From assembly GCA_022264855.1 (NCBI GenBank), contig JABYQU010000038.1, positions 1 through 64,000 of the forward strand: DNA of 64,000 nt, given 5' to 3'. The number at the start of each line of letters is the position of its first letter. The first letter of the stretch is position 1. This stretch comes from Lenzites betulinus (lineage: Eukaryota > Basidiomycota > Agaricomycetes > Polyporales > Polyporaceae). Below, piece after piece: positions 1-11,783 of the stretch. The translations under genes and the position numbers were made by a program. Below the pieces are notes generated by a model that ran no database searches, was not told the origin of the DNA, and saw only the letters and a program-made list of their open reading frames with translations.

Positions 1-60
1 CTTCACACCACTTGACTTGACGGAGCGCGACATACTGTGAACAGTCGCTGGCTGTCGAAA

Positions 61-2428
61 ATGCCACCACGCGGGAAGAAGTCAGGTCGCCCCAAGGGTA
101 GGACGACGTCGGGCGCGTCCGGTTCAACCGCACACGGCGCAACCTACATCATCCCAGAAGGTTTCTTCGCCGACATCGACAATGCGGGAACATGGAGGCT
201 TATTGTCAATGTGCTCTGTGATTATCTCGAGCTTCCCGGTGCGTGAATAATACGCCTGCACGAGCAATGTCCAAGACTGACGCAGCGTCTCACAAGATCT
301 TGAGACGAGGAGTGGCCTGAAGAAGGTCCACCTTCAATTTGGCGAAATATCGAAGAAGCTCGAGTCGCTGTACGTCGCGGCGCAGAAAAGGGGAACCGAG
401 CGCCTCATGGGCGGCATTGTGGGCATCTGGGCCAAGATGTGCGCCGACGCGATCCTGAGGGACAAGCTCTTCCAAGAAGGTACGCGTTGGACGCGCAATA
501 TACATAACAACGAGCTGAAAGGGCTCCAGGGCTGCTCTCTAAGGTTATGCCACTCATTGAGTACGATTCCACGCGCCATATGGCGCTCAACGCGCTCTCC
601 GTGGTCACTCACCACGGAGGGGTCGTTGCGCGACGCGAGATCGCGCGCAAAAATCCCATCCTCGTGAAGCTCATGGAGGCCCACCAGGATGACCCCAAAG
701 TCCTTGAGCTTGCGACAGTGACTATGGCACATGCAACCAGTGCCGTCCTTGGTAATGAAGACCCTCCAGACGTCGGGCTTGTGAAGGAAATCCAAGTACG
801 CAGCGTCTTGAAGACGACCGTCGAGAACGTTCGGAAGCCTATCGCGTCGCACTACATGATCGACCATGCTCTCGGCCTCCTCACCAGTGCGACCCGACAC
901 TGCCCGCAGGAGTGCAAAGACACCCCTTCGATGCTCACCCTGCTCGTCTCCTACCTCCGGAGCGAGAACCTCATAACCCGCTGCGGCGCACTGGGCGGCC
1001 TCATCCGCCTCACCGCGAACGAGTGCGAGCCCGACCGGCAGAACTTCGACCCCCAACGCCTCATCGCCGCCGTCCAGCGCCGCTTCCCCGAGCACCTCTC
1101 CGAGCTGATGATGGACTACGGCTTCGAGCGCTGCGACACGACGCTCACGCTCCGGAGCACCGCGGACTACCAGCAAGCGATGGTGCGCTGCGCGCAGGAC
1201 CACGACCTGTACGCGCTCGGGCGCACGCTCGCGATGCTCATCCAGCGCACCGAGTTCTCGATCGCGGAGGGCATGTTCCAGGCGGAGGGCGCGCGCGGGC
1301 GGCGCGAGACGATGGACATCGGGCTCCCGTTCACGATGTGGACGGACGCGCTCCCGCACTGCGCCAAGGCGCTGCGCGCGAAGGGCGCGCCGGCGGACGT
1401 GGACATGGCGGACGTGCTCGAGCTCAAGTTCTTCATCATCCGCTCGCGCATCCCGGACGCGATCGCGCTCGGCCAGCGCGCTGTGCAGCGGAACCCGGAG
1501 CTCGCGTACGCGTACTACGCTATCAGTATGGGCGCGGATCACCAGCAGGGTCTGCGCGCGGTGAAGAAGGGCTTGAAGTGCAAGAACTTGACGCCGTTCG
1601 TGCGCCAGTACCTCCTGTGGCGCGCGATTGAGCATGCGGGAGACCTGGGCGTGAGCACGCTGCAGGACGCGAAGAGCGGGGGCGGGGACAACGCTGAAGG
1701 GATCGCGTTCCTGATGTCTGCATGGGAGGATACGAAGACGTTCACCGCGGAGGCGCCCCCAGACAATCGGCACATGCAGACCATCTTAAACTGGTACATT
1801 ATCCTTACCATTGCCATCAAAGGACCGGAGCTCAGCGAGGATCTGCGGGAGCTTGCGGTAAGTCCTCTCGCATTTCTACGGCTGAGATGATGGAATTTGA
1901 CTTGCCACGATGGCGCAGGCCGCCCGGCGCAAGCTCGACATCTCCACGCAATTCATGAACACGATCGGCTTCACGGTCAAGAAGACGCAGATGCGGCTCA
2001 CGCGCGAGCTCATTCTCGACCTCTACCCGAAGGCAGTGAAGGAGTGGGGCGCGTTCATCAAGCGCTTCGACGAGCTCGACTCGCGCGCGGACAAGCAGAA
2101 GCCGCTTTCGTCGACGCAGGCGGACGATGACCTCGCGGCGTGGCTGGACAATATCAAGCTCGATGACGGTATGGTCGAGCATGGCCACACACACCCGCAT
2201 GCGTGCAGTCACCCGAAGATTAGCATGAATAACGTCGCGTTGTATCGCTGCACGTGGTGCGGTAACCCGAGTGCAGTGTTGAGGAAGTGTGGAGGGTGCG
2301 GAAAGACGAGGTATGTGCCCAGTATCCTCTGCAGTTTGCTGTGCTGACTTGGCGTAAGGTATTGTGACGGTGAATGCCAGAAAAAGCACTGGCCAGAGCA
2401 CAAGGTGGAGTGCAAGACTTCGAAGTGA
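61..2428 (+). CDS. MYND-type zinc finger protein
   Basis: Five exons join in frame: 61-238, 297-479, 530-1857, 1919-2310 and 2359-2428, giving 716 residues. The start at 61 (MPPRGKKSGRPKG) has a basic, AT-hook-like N-terminus; the ATG lies only 60 bases from the window edge. The long middle exon is helical and TPR-like with no family I can name. The C-terminus is a clear MYND finger: CTWC, CGGC, YCDGEC, then KKHWPEHKVEC, split by the last intron at KTR/YCD. MYND fingers bind proline-rich partner proteins and are very numerous in mushroom genomes, usually with unknown roles. The partner and pathway are not visible here. The gene is complete, and a short gap separates it from a convergent gene. 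Confidence 0.85.
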
Positions 2429-2548
2429 ATCTGTTGAGATCTATTACCTGCTGTAATCTACTTGTGTATCAATAGTGTTCGAATCCACCGGCTCTGCACA
2501 ACAACTATCCGGCTACAAAACTCCGATGTCCCTCATGAACTCTGCAAC

Positions 2549-3182
2549 TCAAGACCACTGGATAGCAGGGTAGCGAATCCGCTCCCCGTCACGATCCGCC
2601 GTCCACCCGCCGTCAGGCGTGAAGACCGCGATGTAGTTCGGGTGAGTCTCCATGCGAAACCCTGGTGGCAGGATCTCGTTAAACAAGTGCACCAGCTCCG
2701 CGTTGCGCCCGAACAGTGTACACGCCCTGTCCAATATCAGGTCCAAGTCCACCCTGTACGCGCACGGTCCCCATTAGCTCAAAGGCAACATGGGCAGAAA
2801 ATCACGACCGCACGTACGAAGCGTGGCGTGCGCTCCCCTGCAACATCCCGAAGAAGTGGTTGAACTCCGGTAGCCGGTTCGCGCGCGCGAGGAGGGTCTC
2901 AAGTTCGGACAGGAACATGCGCACGGCGCTGCGCGAGTCCTCGAGGAACGAGCCCTTCCACACGTCGTTGAATGAGATATGCTCGGGCGTGCGCGGATCG
3001 GGCAGGGCAGTCACTTCCATCTCCTCGAACGAGTTCCGCCGCGGGGGCGTGCGCGGCCAGCGCGTGTCCGCGTACAGTGCCGCACTTGCATGTGCCCGTT
3101 TGCGTGTCGGGGTCGTTTCTGGGTCATGCCGGCCCAGACGACGGGTAGACGGTGGGGTTTTGGGACTACTCTTGGTGGCCAT
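2549..3182 (-). CDS. small protein with one Sin3-type PAH (paired amphipathic helix) repeat
   Basis: Two exons, 3182-2818 and 2753-2549, join to 189 residues. The first 65 or so residues are basic and rich in Pro, Ser and Thr. The rest fits one PAH repeat: helix VRMFLSELETLL, a linker ending in FNHFFGML, a third helix, then the signature NAELVHLFNEILPPGF, which matches the family pattern for the FLPxGY ending. PAH repeats in Sin3 hold peptides of transcription factors. A protein with a single repeat and no HDAC-interaction domain could be a decoy or adaptor, but that is inference. It is divergent to CIA1, and a related gene lies at 5788. Confidence 0.7.
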
Positions 3183-3725
3183 GTCAATGTCGAAGAGGTA
3201 CGTGTCAAGTTATGGTGGTGGACGTGGGAGTGGCAGGATGCGGTCGGATGAAAGCAATGGACCGTTGCATTTATACCGCGTGCTCACGATAGGGACAAAA
3301 CAGTGGCAGCAGCCCTCGATGACCGCGATACGCTACTTTCGCACATCATTTGTCCTGCAATATTGCGGGACAAAGAGCTTTGTGGCACGCCGGGTCCTCG
3401 TGGCTTGATATCCCATCTTAGGCTTCCTTTTTGCGGGCCCTGCTGCATTTCTGCTGCTTGGATGCTAGTGGCAAACTCTTCCGAACTCAAGTCAGGGTTC
3501 AATTGATAAAGGGGATAGGACGACGTATTGCTTTCTCGAGCGAATGTTGCCGATGCCGACATTGATCATGCCAGTGGTAAAGACAGTCACAAGCGATGGT
3601 GTACATAGTGAATTTAAGCGCCTGTCGATCGGCGGAATAAGCTGAGATCTAGATCTTAGCGAAGAGATCTCACTCACCAAAAACCGTCATCGAGTCACTG
3701 CCGGCAATCTTGCACAGAAACACCA
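3183..3725. other. divergent intergenic region between PAH gene and CIA1
   Basis: About 540 bases separate the two starts and must hold both promoters. I see no repeat, RNA gene or recognised site in it beyond ordinary CT-rich stretches. Confidence 0.6.
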
Positions 3726-5054
3726 ATGGATCAGGACTTTACCGCTACAATCCAACAGGTTACACAGCTAGAAGGTCAGTCGCGCAAGCGTCCTTGTCTT
3801 CCCTAGCTGAATTTGGCTCGCCCGAAGGTCACGATGATCGCGCTTGGCATGTCGCGTGGAATCCCGCTAGGCCTCTCATCGCATCTTGCTCAGCCGACAA
3901 GAACGTCAGACTATACAACTACAGCAACTCTTCAAACGCTGAGGAACCATCTCCCAAGTTCTCGCATCTAACCACCATCCCTACGGGCCATGCAAAGACC
4001 GTGCGCGGGGTCGCTTGGTCACCCTCCGGAAAGACGCTCGCGACGGCCTCCTTTGACTCTAACATTGGCATATGGGCGCAGGAGGTAGACGGAGAAGACG
4101 AAGACGAGACATCAAATCCCTCAGGGGAGTGGGAATGCATGAGTCTCCTGGAGGGCCATGAGACGGAGTGCAAGAGCGTTGCCTACTCAAGCTCGGGAAA
4201 CCTCCTCGCGAGCTGTAGTAGGGACAAAACCGTCTGGATCTGGGAAGGTGTGTACTATCTACACACAACGTGTCTTCAGTGTAACCCATCCTTATACAGC
4301 CCATCCCGACTACGACTTCGAATGCATGGGCGTTCTCATGGAGCACTCCCAAGATGTGAAGTGCGTTGCATGGCATCCGACAGAAGAGGTCAGGCTCGCT
4401 CTCCCGCGTATCCATCCCTCCGGCCCCGCATAGCCCATCTCAATGTGACCTACCCAGCGCAGATCCTCGCATCTGCCTCCTACGACGACACCATCAAGCT
4501 CTACGTAGACGACCCTCAGGAGGATTGGTTCTGTTTCCAGACGCTTACAGGCCACGAATCCACTGTCTGGGCGCTCGCATTCTCTCCTGACGGCCGCTAC
4601 CTCGCATCAGGATCGGACGACTGCACCATCAGAATATGGGAGCGTGTGCAGGAGCACAAGTGGGAATGCGTGGATGTGCTCGAGGGCCACGAACGCAGCG
4701 TGTACTCCATCAGCTGGGGTGGGGGCAAGCCACTTGACAAGGAAGAGGCTGGTAGCCTGGGATGGCTAGCGAGCACGGGCGGGGATGGGATTATCAATGT
4801 TTGGGAGATCGGGGTACGCATGCACTCGCTTTATCCTTACGCCTACCATCTGACCAGGGGTGCAGACGGGCCCAAGCGCGAAGGACCCTACCAAGAACTC
4901 CGTCACGCATCGTGTCATTGCAAAAATTCAACAAGCGCACGACGTTCACGACGTCAATTGCGTCGTGTGGTGCCCAAGGAAAGGATTCGAAGATCTCTTC
5001 GCGACAGCGGGCGACGACGGCCTGGTCAGGGTCTGGAGAGTGGCATCCGCCTAG
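3726..5054 (+). CDS. CIA1: cytosolic iron-sulfur assembly protein 1, WD40 propeller
   Basis: Five exons (3726-3774, 3828-4247, 4300-4388, 4463-4813, 4866-5054) give 365 residues, the usual CIA1 length. The start MDQDFTATIQQV is in a short first exon. Seven WD repeats follow, beginning LEGHDDRAWHVAWNP and ending GDDGLVRVWRVASA; repeat ends such as DKTVWIWE, DCTIRIWE and VRVWRV are plain. The order of repeats, with an acidic insertion after the second and the ECMGVLMEHSQDVK segment, is typical of CIA1. In yeast this protein joins Nar1 and Met18 to deliver Fe-S clusters to cytosolic and nuclear apoproteins. The last exon needs the acceptor at 4865 to keep frame. Confidence 0.9.
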
Positions 5055-5787
5055 GTTTTTCGATGTAGCATAAAGGTGAAGTACGTAGTCTGTATCTGTA
5101 TGTCTTTTAACGTGTCAATCCGCCTTTGCCACGCCAACTTCGCCTCGGAAGGCATGTAGCAAACCCATGCACACAATGGGCGCGTCAAGCAGCGTTTGTA
5201 GACAATCGGCGTGCCCTGTCAGCCGCTTCGCCACTCACATCTAAGCGGCAGTGTAGTAACGCCGGGCCTCCAAAGCAAACACAAGATACCAGTCTTTCGT
5301 CGGATGCTCCGAACGTGTCTATGCTTTGGTCTTCAGGTTGCTCCGTCCATTTTACTCGTCTTCTAGTGCCACCAGAGGCGACGCCTAGGATCTAGGAAAC
5401 GTCTGGCGAGTACATACCAGAACATTTCCCTCACAATGCAGCCTAACAATTAGCCTCCTCCAAGGGATTGCGGCCCCAGAGGTAGAGCCGCACGTAAGCT
5501 TTAACTATGACGGATGAAGAAGCACGGAAGAACTACATTGACTTGACAGCTTATTCTTCAGAGTGGCTCTGAAAGGCCCATCTATAGCGACCCTTTTGCT
5601 ATGTCCAAGCGTTCGTTGCTTTGCTCCGAGTGGACATTGCGATGCTGCGGCCAAGCGTGATATGTATATAAATGACAGTTGTTCCCCGACTCTCCTGGCA
5701 TCTTTAGTGTGCCCTGTTCACTCCCTCTCGCCATCACAACCGTTCTCCGCTTTACAGAAAACACTCACCGCGCACGCTGTACTCAAG
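5055..5787. other. intergenic, no gene recognised
   Basis: This stretch holds the 3' end of CIA1 and the promoter of the next gene. The open frames in it are short and resemble nothing I know. Confidence 0.55.
5665..5672 (+). promoter_or_regulatory. TATA-like box before second PAH gene
   Basis: TATATAAA lies about 120 bases upstream of the ATG at 5788 and is followed by a pyrimidine-rich stretch, the usual layout of a fungal TATA promoter. Confidence 0.45.
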
Positions 5788-6407
5788 ATGTCCAACACAT
5801 ACCACATCGGGACTGATACTACTCAGCGGAGCCAAGATACTATGATGGAAACGCTGCTCTCAGCCCATGCTTCTTGGCTTCCCACCTCCAACGAAAGCCA
5901 GGTTTACTATTCTAGAAAGAGTGCCGCTGCCAGTAGGTGCACCATGATCTTTCATCAGATATCAGACACTGACTCCGTTATAATATAGCTCTTAGCGAAG
6001 TGTATCCGCCGCGCAGGGTAGATAAGGCACTCGATTTCGTTCAACTTGTCAGGAGTCATCTTGCTGGCCGACCGGGCGCGTATGACCAGTTCTTCAAGGC
6101 ATTGAAACTGCACGAGGAAGGCCGGTGAGTACAATACCACTATTGCTGGAGCAACGCATATTAACTCTTTATCAGAGTGGAACTGCTCGATGTGCTGTTG
6201 CGGATCATGATTCTGTGCGCGGACAGTCCGAAACTGCTGCAACAGCTCAACAACTTCCTTCCAAACGGCTATGCGTTCAGCATCTCTATGCAATCCATGG
6301 AAACCCACGTCGTTGTACTCAAAACTCCGACTAAAACCCTGCATCAGTCATACGATAGCCGCACTGGGTCCGTTTCTTTGCAAGGATGCGTCCAACTGCT
6401 TAGATAG
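5788..6407 (+). CDS. small protein with one Sin3-type PAH repeat (second copy)
   Basis: Three exons (5788-5932, 5989-6124, 6176-6407) join to 170 residues. A 50-residue Ser/Thr-rich leader precedes one PAH repeat: VDKALDFVQLVRSHL, then YDQFFKALK, a helix VELLDVLLRIMIL, and the signature SPKLLQQLNNFLPNGY. The repeat lines up along its length with the gene at 2549-3182, so the two are probably paralogues, although the ends have diverged. It has no other domain. Function is unknown; interaction with Sin3-type partners or transcription factors is inferred from the family only. Confidence 0.7.
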
Positions 6408-6682
6408 TAGTACCACGGCCAATATATGCATTTGCGACATACCTGGTGTGCGGCATAATATTGAAGACACTAAGGAATTGTCAAGGAGCTTCTTGAAGAC
6501 CTGCCTGATATAGCCCGACACCGGCGGCTGCGTTTGAGATCATTGATGTGTGATGTACGTCATCATACGAGTTGGGCCAGCTCAGATTCCCAACACGTTG
6601 AGACTGCGACAAATATATATCATGGACACTCTCGCCTCATACAGCGTGCACACACTCTCACTGTTCCCTCGAACCCCGTAAC

Positions 6683-7949
6683 ATGGCTGTGGCAAGCAGT
6701 ACGAAGTGCGCAATCCGCGAAGTGGCCAAGGATGTATGGACGTTCTCATGGTGCGTCCATTCAACTTCTGACGTTCACTCTACTTTTTCGCCGGACACTG
6801 ACAGCTTGAACGTTGAACGTTGAACTCGAACAGCCCCTTCTATCGGTTCAATCTCTTCCCCGTCGGGGGCCGTTCAACTGCTGTGAAGCTCAGCAACGGC
6901 GACGTCTGGGTACTAGCATCAACACCCCTCGACGAAGCAACGAAGACCAAGCTGGGCGAGCTAGGTCCCGTCAAGTGCGTCTTCTGAACTAGGACTCTAA
7001 AAGGCAGTGAGCGCTGAGCACGCGCGACTCAGGTGGATCATCGGCGCCGACAATGTTCATCACCTGTACTTGGGTGCGTCAGTTTAAGATCAGTTCAGCC
7101 ATACTCCCTACTAACATCCGAAGCGCCTAGGCGAGTTCAAGAAGCAATATCCAGACGCGAAGTTGATAGCGGTCGACGAAGCTATACAGAAGAAGGCAAA
7201 GGAAGAGCTGAAGTTTGACGGTGGTACGTCTTCATTCAGTGTTGATTGTTTCTCGCCTAAGCTGAAGTTCTTGCTATAAGCTTGGGGTGCGGACCCGCCA
7301 GACACGAAGTATGGTTTCGAAAACGACGTGAGCGGCACTGATCTCATATTTCCTGACTGCGCTGACATATTGCGAAGATTCAACACTGGTACGCTACACG
7401 CCTAGAGGTTGTGTCAAGCAGCTGACCATGGCATTAGCTACTTCTCTGGGTTCAACAACAAGGACGTCGCGTTTTTCCATCCCGCATCAAAGTCGATGAT
7501 CGAAGCGGACCTGCTGATAAATCTCCCAGCTCGAGAACAGGCGAGTCCTCACGTATGCGCGCATATCGTGGCAAAATTGAACTTGTACCTTTCAGTTCTC
7601 AATGACTAGCTCATCAGGGAATATCCCCATCTTCGGCAAGTATTTCACCCCTTACACGTGGGCGCACAAGAAGTTCGCTTGGCTCGCGGGGGTCGACAGA
7701 GAGTAAGCAAAGACGTCCCTAAAATAGATCATACAAAATGTACTCATAGCGTATTCGCAGGGCCATGAAGCGAGACGTGAAGACCGTCGCAGGGTGGGAC
7801 TTCGACCGCATTATACCTTGCCATGGAGTGCGTGTCCGACCTTTAGCCGATCTCATGGATATCGTCTGGACTAACCGTGTATACAGGATGTGATCGAGAA
7901 GGATGGCAAGGCTGCATGGATGGCAGCATACAAGTGGTACCTCGACTAG
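6683..7949 (+). CDS. DUF4336 protein, metallo-beta-lactamase-like fold
   Basis: Ten exons (6683-6750, 6834-6974, 7033-7073, 7131-7223, 7281-7327, 7378-7388, 7438-7540, 7596-7702, 7761-7827, 7887-7949) give 246 residues; one exon is only 11 nt. The start MAVASSTKCAIREV opens directly into the domain. Recognisable blocks are PVGGRSTAVKL, WVLASTPLD, WIIGADNVHH, FHPASKSMIEADLL and the end GWDFDRIIPCHGDVIE. These match fungal DUF4336 proteins, which have a metallo-hydrolase-like fold and unknown substrates. His and Asp in DNVHH and PCHGD could bind metal. Exon seven seems to end with a GC donor (see findings). Gene extent is firm; function is unknown. Confidence 0.8.
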
Positions 7950-8344
7950 TAGGCATGTCCAAGCCCCTCCTTCAAAAGCCATGAGATTGCAGCATGCACA
8001 GGACCAACTTGTAACGCGTCCTCGTGATCACGTCAAGAGCTCCCGTCCGCTACAGTGTGGGAGCGCCCGCTGAGGATATAAACATTTCGTTCCTGCAACA
8101 ACCTCGGTTATTGCCTATAGTTGCTATTTCCTGATAGGAATATCGTCGCTCGTGTTATATCGAAGCTGATCATAACACGAGAATGGGTGAGCGGCTCTTC
8201 TACGGACTGCCTACAGGCCGCATTATGCCAGCAGTGCCGCGAGGTTAGCACGAGGTTTCTAGCTGCTTGCCTATAATACAAGGGGGGTCGACGGTGCTTC
8301 AGGTGCGTACTCCCACCCTCGCACAACAATCCTGCCTGCCTGCC
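7950..8344. other. intergenic, nothing recognised
   Basis: Nearly 400 bases between two genes on the same strand. I see no repeat or RNA gene in it. Confidence 0.5.
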
Positions 8345-10815
8345 ATGGTCGTCTGTGTATCTTGCAATAAGACGTTCAGGACAGAAGCCGGATGCGCCCA
8401 GCACTGCAAAGATAAGGGACATAGCTATGTCACTCCAAGCGCACCCACCAGGCCCTATCCCCAGCCAGCACCAGCACCCGCTCCGGCTGCCACTGCCAAG
8501 CCGGCAGTGGTAGTACTCAAGGTCACCCCTACAGCGCCTCCCAAGGCGGCCACTCCGAAACCAACCGCGTCCTCCTCCAAGGCCACCACGACTAAACCCG
8601 CCCCTCCTGTCTTCGAATGCCAGTCGTGCTGTATCGTCTTCGCTGATCAGGCCGGTCTAGATGACCACAAGCACGCCAAACACCCTCCTGCCTCCAAATT
8701 CTCCTGCGAGCCATGCAAGATGCAGTTCTCGTCTGCAGAGGCACTGTCCATACATCTCCGGTACTTCTCTTCGCACCCGAAGTGCCAGCATTGCAACTCC
8801 GCATTCCTGGATCAGAAGCAACTCGACATGGTGCGTGTCCTAGCAGGTTGTGTGTCCAAGCTGCCGCTAGAATTGAGTATGTCTCGCAGCACGTCAACCT
8901 AGCGCATCCCCAAACTTTCAAATGCGTACCGTGCAACCGGGATGTAGCGTTGACGGATCGCCAGAAGCACTTCAAGGAGACCGTCATCCACCCAAAGTGC
9001 CCTATGTGCGGGGAGGGGTACTTGAACGACGAGGAGTTGAACTCGGTAAGCTTTATCACGTCAAATCAGAGGAAACAGTCTTTGAGATAATATGTATAGC
9101 ACCTTTCATCCGCCCATCTTGAGTTCTACTGCACCCCCTGCAAGCGTCAACTTGGCTCGAAGGAGAACCTGCAGACGCACTATTGGGCGTCTCCAATGCA
9201 TCCCCAATGTGCTATATGCGAGGTGGGCTTCGTAGATGATGTTGCGTGCGACATGGTTAGTTCGATCGTCGTATTTATTTGTGGATGCTGAGGTAACTAT
9301 TGTCGTACAGCATATGAAAATCAGTCACCCGCGCCTCACTCCACCGATGATGCCTACGCCTGTGGTGATGCCCGCGCCTATAGTCGTGCCTACGTCTACG
9401 ATGATGCCCATGACGATGCCCGCACCCATGGCGACCTCTGTAAGCTTCATTCGCGGTGTGACATAACCTACGTTGCTTACTTGCCGCTATCGCGAAGGTC
9501 CCTCAGACGGAGTTCGATACACCTCGTTCGACTCAGTCGTCGCCTCTCGCACAGCGGCCAACGTTGAGCGTCGTGGCTCCCTCTACGTCCACTATCAACG
9601 AGAAGTCAGAACTTGACAACGATGTGCGTTTCCTTACGAAGCTACAATGATCTGCACAACTAACCGCTCTGGCAGTCGTACGAGACTGTAGAGGCATCCT
9701 CTCATGTCCAGCGAGCCGTCTCAGAACCCACTCTGCCTACGGCATCGTCAATGGGTGAGTATCATCCGCGTTCATAGATGCACCATCTCTCAGACAACGC
9801 TTTTAGGACCTAGCAGTATGCACGATACTCCGCCGTATGCCTCGCGTTCCCCCACGATTTCAGAGCAGTCATTTGATGACGCGTGCGTACCATTTCGCGC
9901 CCTCCGCAATGCGTCGTTTGACATGTCATCATTTGGATCAGTGTGCACAGGCGTAGAAGCTACATGAGACATCCCGAAAGCGAATCGACGCTCTCCATGC
10001 GGTCCGTCTCTACTGCCTCGTCCCACACTCGCTCGTACCTCCGGAGCCCCACGCCCGACAACGGTGATTCTCAACTTCCTGAGCCCCGCTCGGCCGTCGT
10101 TGAGTCCACCTACGACGCCGCTGAGAGCGTTCACAACGACTTCGTGTCACGGCCCATGATGTTCCCTCAACGCAGGCCGTCCGTTTCGTCAACCAGCGCA
10201 TCGGAGCGGATTTTAGAACGAGTTAGCCGAACCGCGTCGCGCGTGGCAGACACGCCTGTCACCAGGTCCGTCGTTCACCTGAGCCCCAGCAGACCCTCCA
10301 CGCCAGCTGCCGCGCGTACTCCTATCCGAACGGCTTCCTCCAGGCCGTTATCGCGCGTTTCGCTGCTTTCTGCGAGCAGGCAGCTTGCGCCTAGCCCCTC
10401 GCAGAAGCCGTCTGCCACTGCAGGTGAGGGTCACGTTTAGGGTCACGTTTTAATGCGGAAGCTCACGACGGGATGCAGTTGATCGCACCCCGTCTTCGGA
10501 CTCAGAGGGCACGGTCGAGGCCCCTCCTGCCATGCCGAAGATGAAGGGTGTCGCGCGGGCGCATGGGAAAGCCGGAACGGTCTCCTGGCATTGCAGAAGC
10601 TGCATGCAGGACACGTGTGTGGCGCCTACCGCGACGATGTGCGGGCACATCTTCTGCACGGCGTGAGTCCCGTCTCTTTGGGGCGTGTTGTAGCGTCGCT
10701 TCTGATGTGTCGTGGCTCGCGCTTTAGGTGCATCATCCAGGAGCTGGCGAAGACCGGCGCATGCCCAGCGTGCGGAAAGCTCATCCTGCTCCGTCTTCAC
10801 GTCGAGGCGGATTAG
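8345..10815 (+). CDS. C2H2 zinc-finger array plus C-terminal RING protein, tandem copy 1
   Basis: Ten exons (8345-8830, 8890-9045, 9100-9255, 9311-9439, 9498-9623, 9676-9754, 9807-9882, 9951-10423, 10479-10662, 10728-10815) give 650 residues. The N-terminus starts with a finger (CVSCNKTF...H) and a Pro/Ala/Lys linker, followed by repeated modules FxCxPC...H...HPxCxxC...H...H. The middle is Ser/Pro/Thr-rich and probably disordered. The C-terminus is a RING of C3HC4 type: CRSC, CGHIFC, then CIIQELAKTGACPACGK. A RING suggests ubiquitin ligase activity, with the fingers binding a partner or nucleic acid; neither is shown by sequence alone. The next gene downstream is a paralogue of the same layout. 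Confidence 0.85.
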
Positions 10816-11783
10816 GTCGAGGCATGGGTTTCCCGCATACGCGAGTACTTCGTCGCATGAAGCGGAGGCCACTGGCAGTAAGTGAAGACGGACGAGTCTG
10901 GCAGTTTGCCATAGGCTCCCGGGCTGACTATATCCAAGATTTATCGCATGAAGGTTTTCTTCTATCTATCGACTACCCTAGTCGTTGTACATATGTATCC
11001 CGTCCCTCGGTTGTAATGCACTAGATCACGTCCTGTCATCCCGTTTCCTGATCCTGGCTCACCTCCTATGTCATATCAGCACATCACGATGAACTTCACA
11101 TCTAGCCCCAGACTTTTCTTGTGCACATATTCTCCAACAAACCAGTGTAATCTAGCCACAAGACATTGGCTTAAGTGCATCTCATGAAGAACGCGCCGAA
11201 TCGCGGTCGTGCAACGCGGTCATGTGATCGTGAATAACACCAATCAGCTAGCGATCTTAGAGACAGTGTAGGAGAGTATGAGGCTAATAGCTATCATCTT
11301 TTACCGGCGCACTCGAGTGATTCGGTTTCGTGAGACTGGGTGGAGTTAACTGAGTCGGCTGCCGTCTCATACCCACGGCGAAGCGTGCATACATAGGCAC
11401 GTGATATCAGTAGATGGTGCTGCGGTACTTGCACCATTTAATAACCCTATAGCGCCGCTGAGCGGCAGTGCCCGCTACCGCACTCGTTGCAGGAACAGGC
11501 GTTGTGGCAGGAGAATTTTGCTGTATACATGAGGGAGTAGCTTGAGCCCAGTTACTAACTTGAACTTTTTTGAACCTATTATCTTGTCAGGTAACGTGAG
11601 ACGTCATGTGACATCGGCCAATTCCCACGGGGGTAGTCGAATGTTCACAAAGACCCACTACCGTTACCGGTAGCGGGAACTTTAAGCAGACCTCAGAGAG
11701 ACCGTCATCATCTCGCACTTACCCTACCAGTGCTAAGCTTTGCTGCACTCCGCCGCTTTACTCATATTGTCGCTCTAGGGTAG
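10816..11783. other. spacer between tandem C2H2-RING genes
   Basis: About 970 bases without a recognised gene. It contains short hairpin-like GC stretches (near 11450-11475 and 11660-11680) and a pyrimidine-rich run just before the next ATG. I see no transposon ends. Confidence 0.5.

Noticed and set aside
334..1773. 479-codon frame opposite the MYND gene
   Set aside because: Antisense shadow of the long third exon, Arg/Ala/Leu-rich by codon complement; the sense strand has conserved splicing and a MYND finger.
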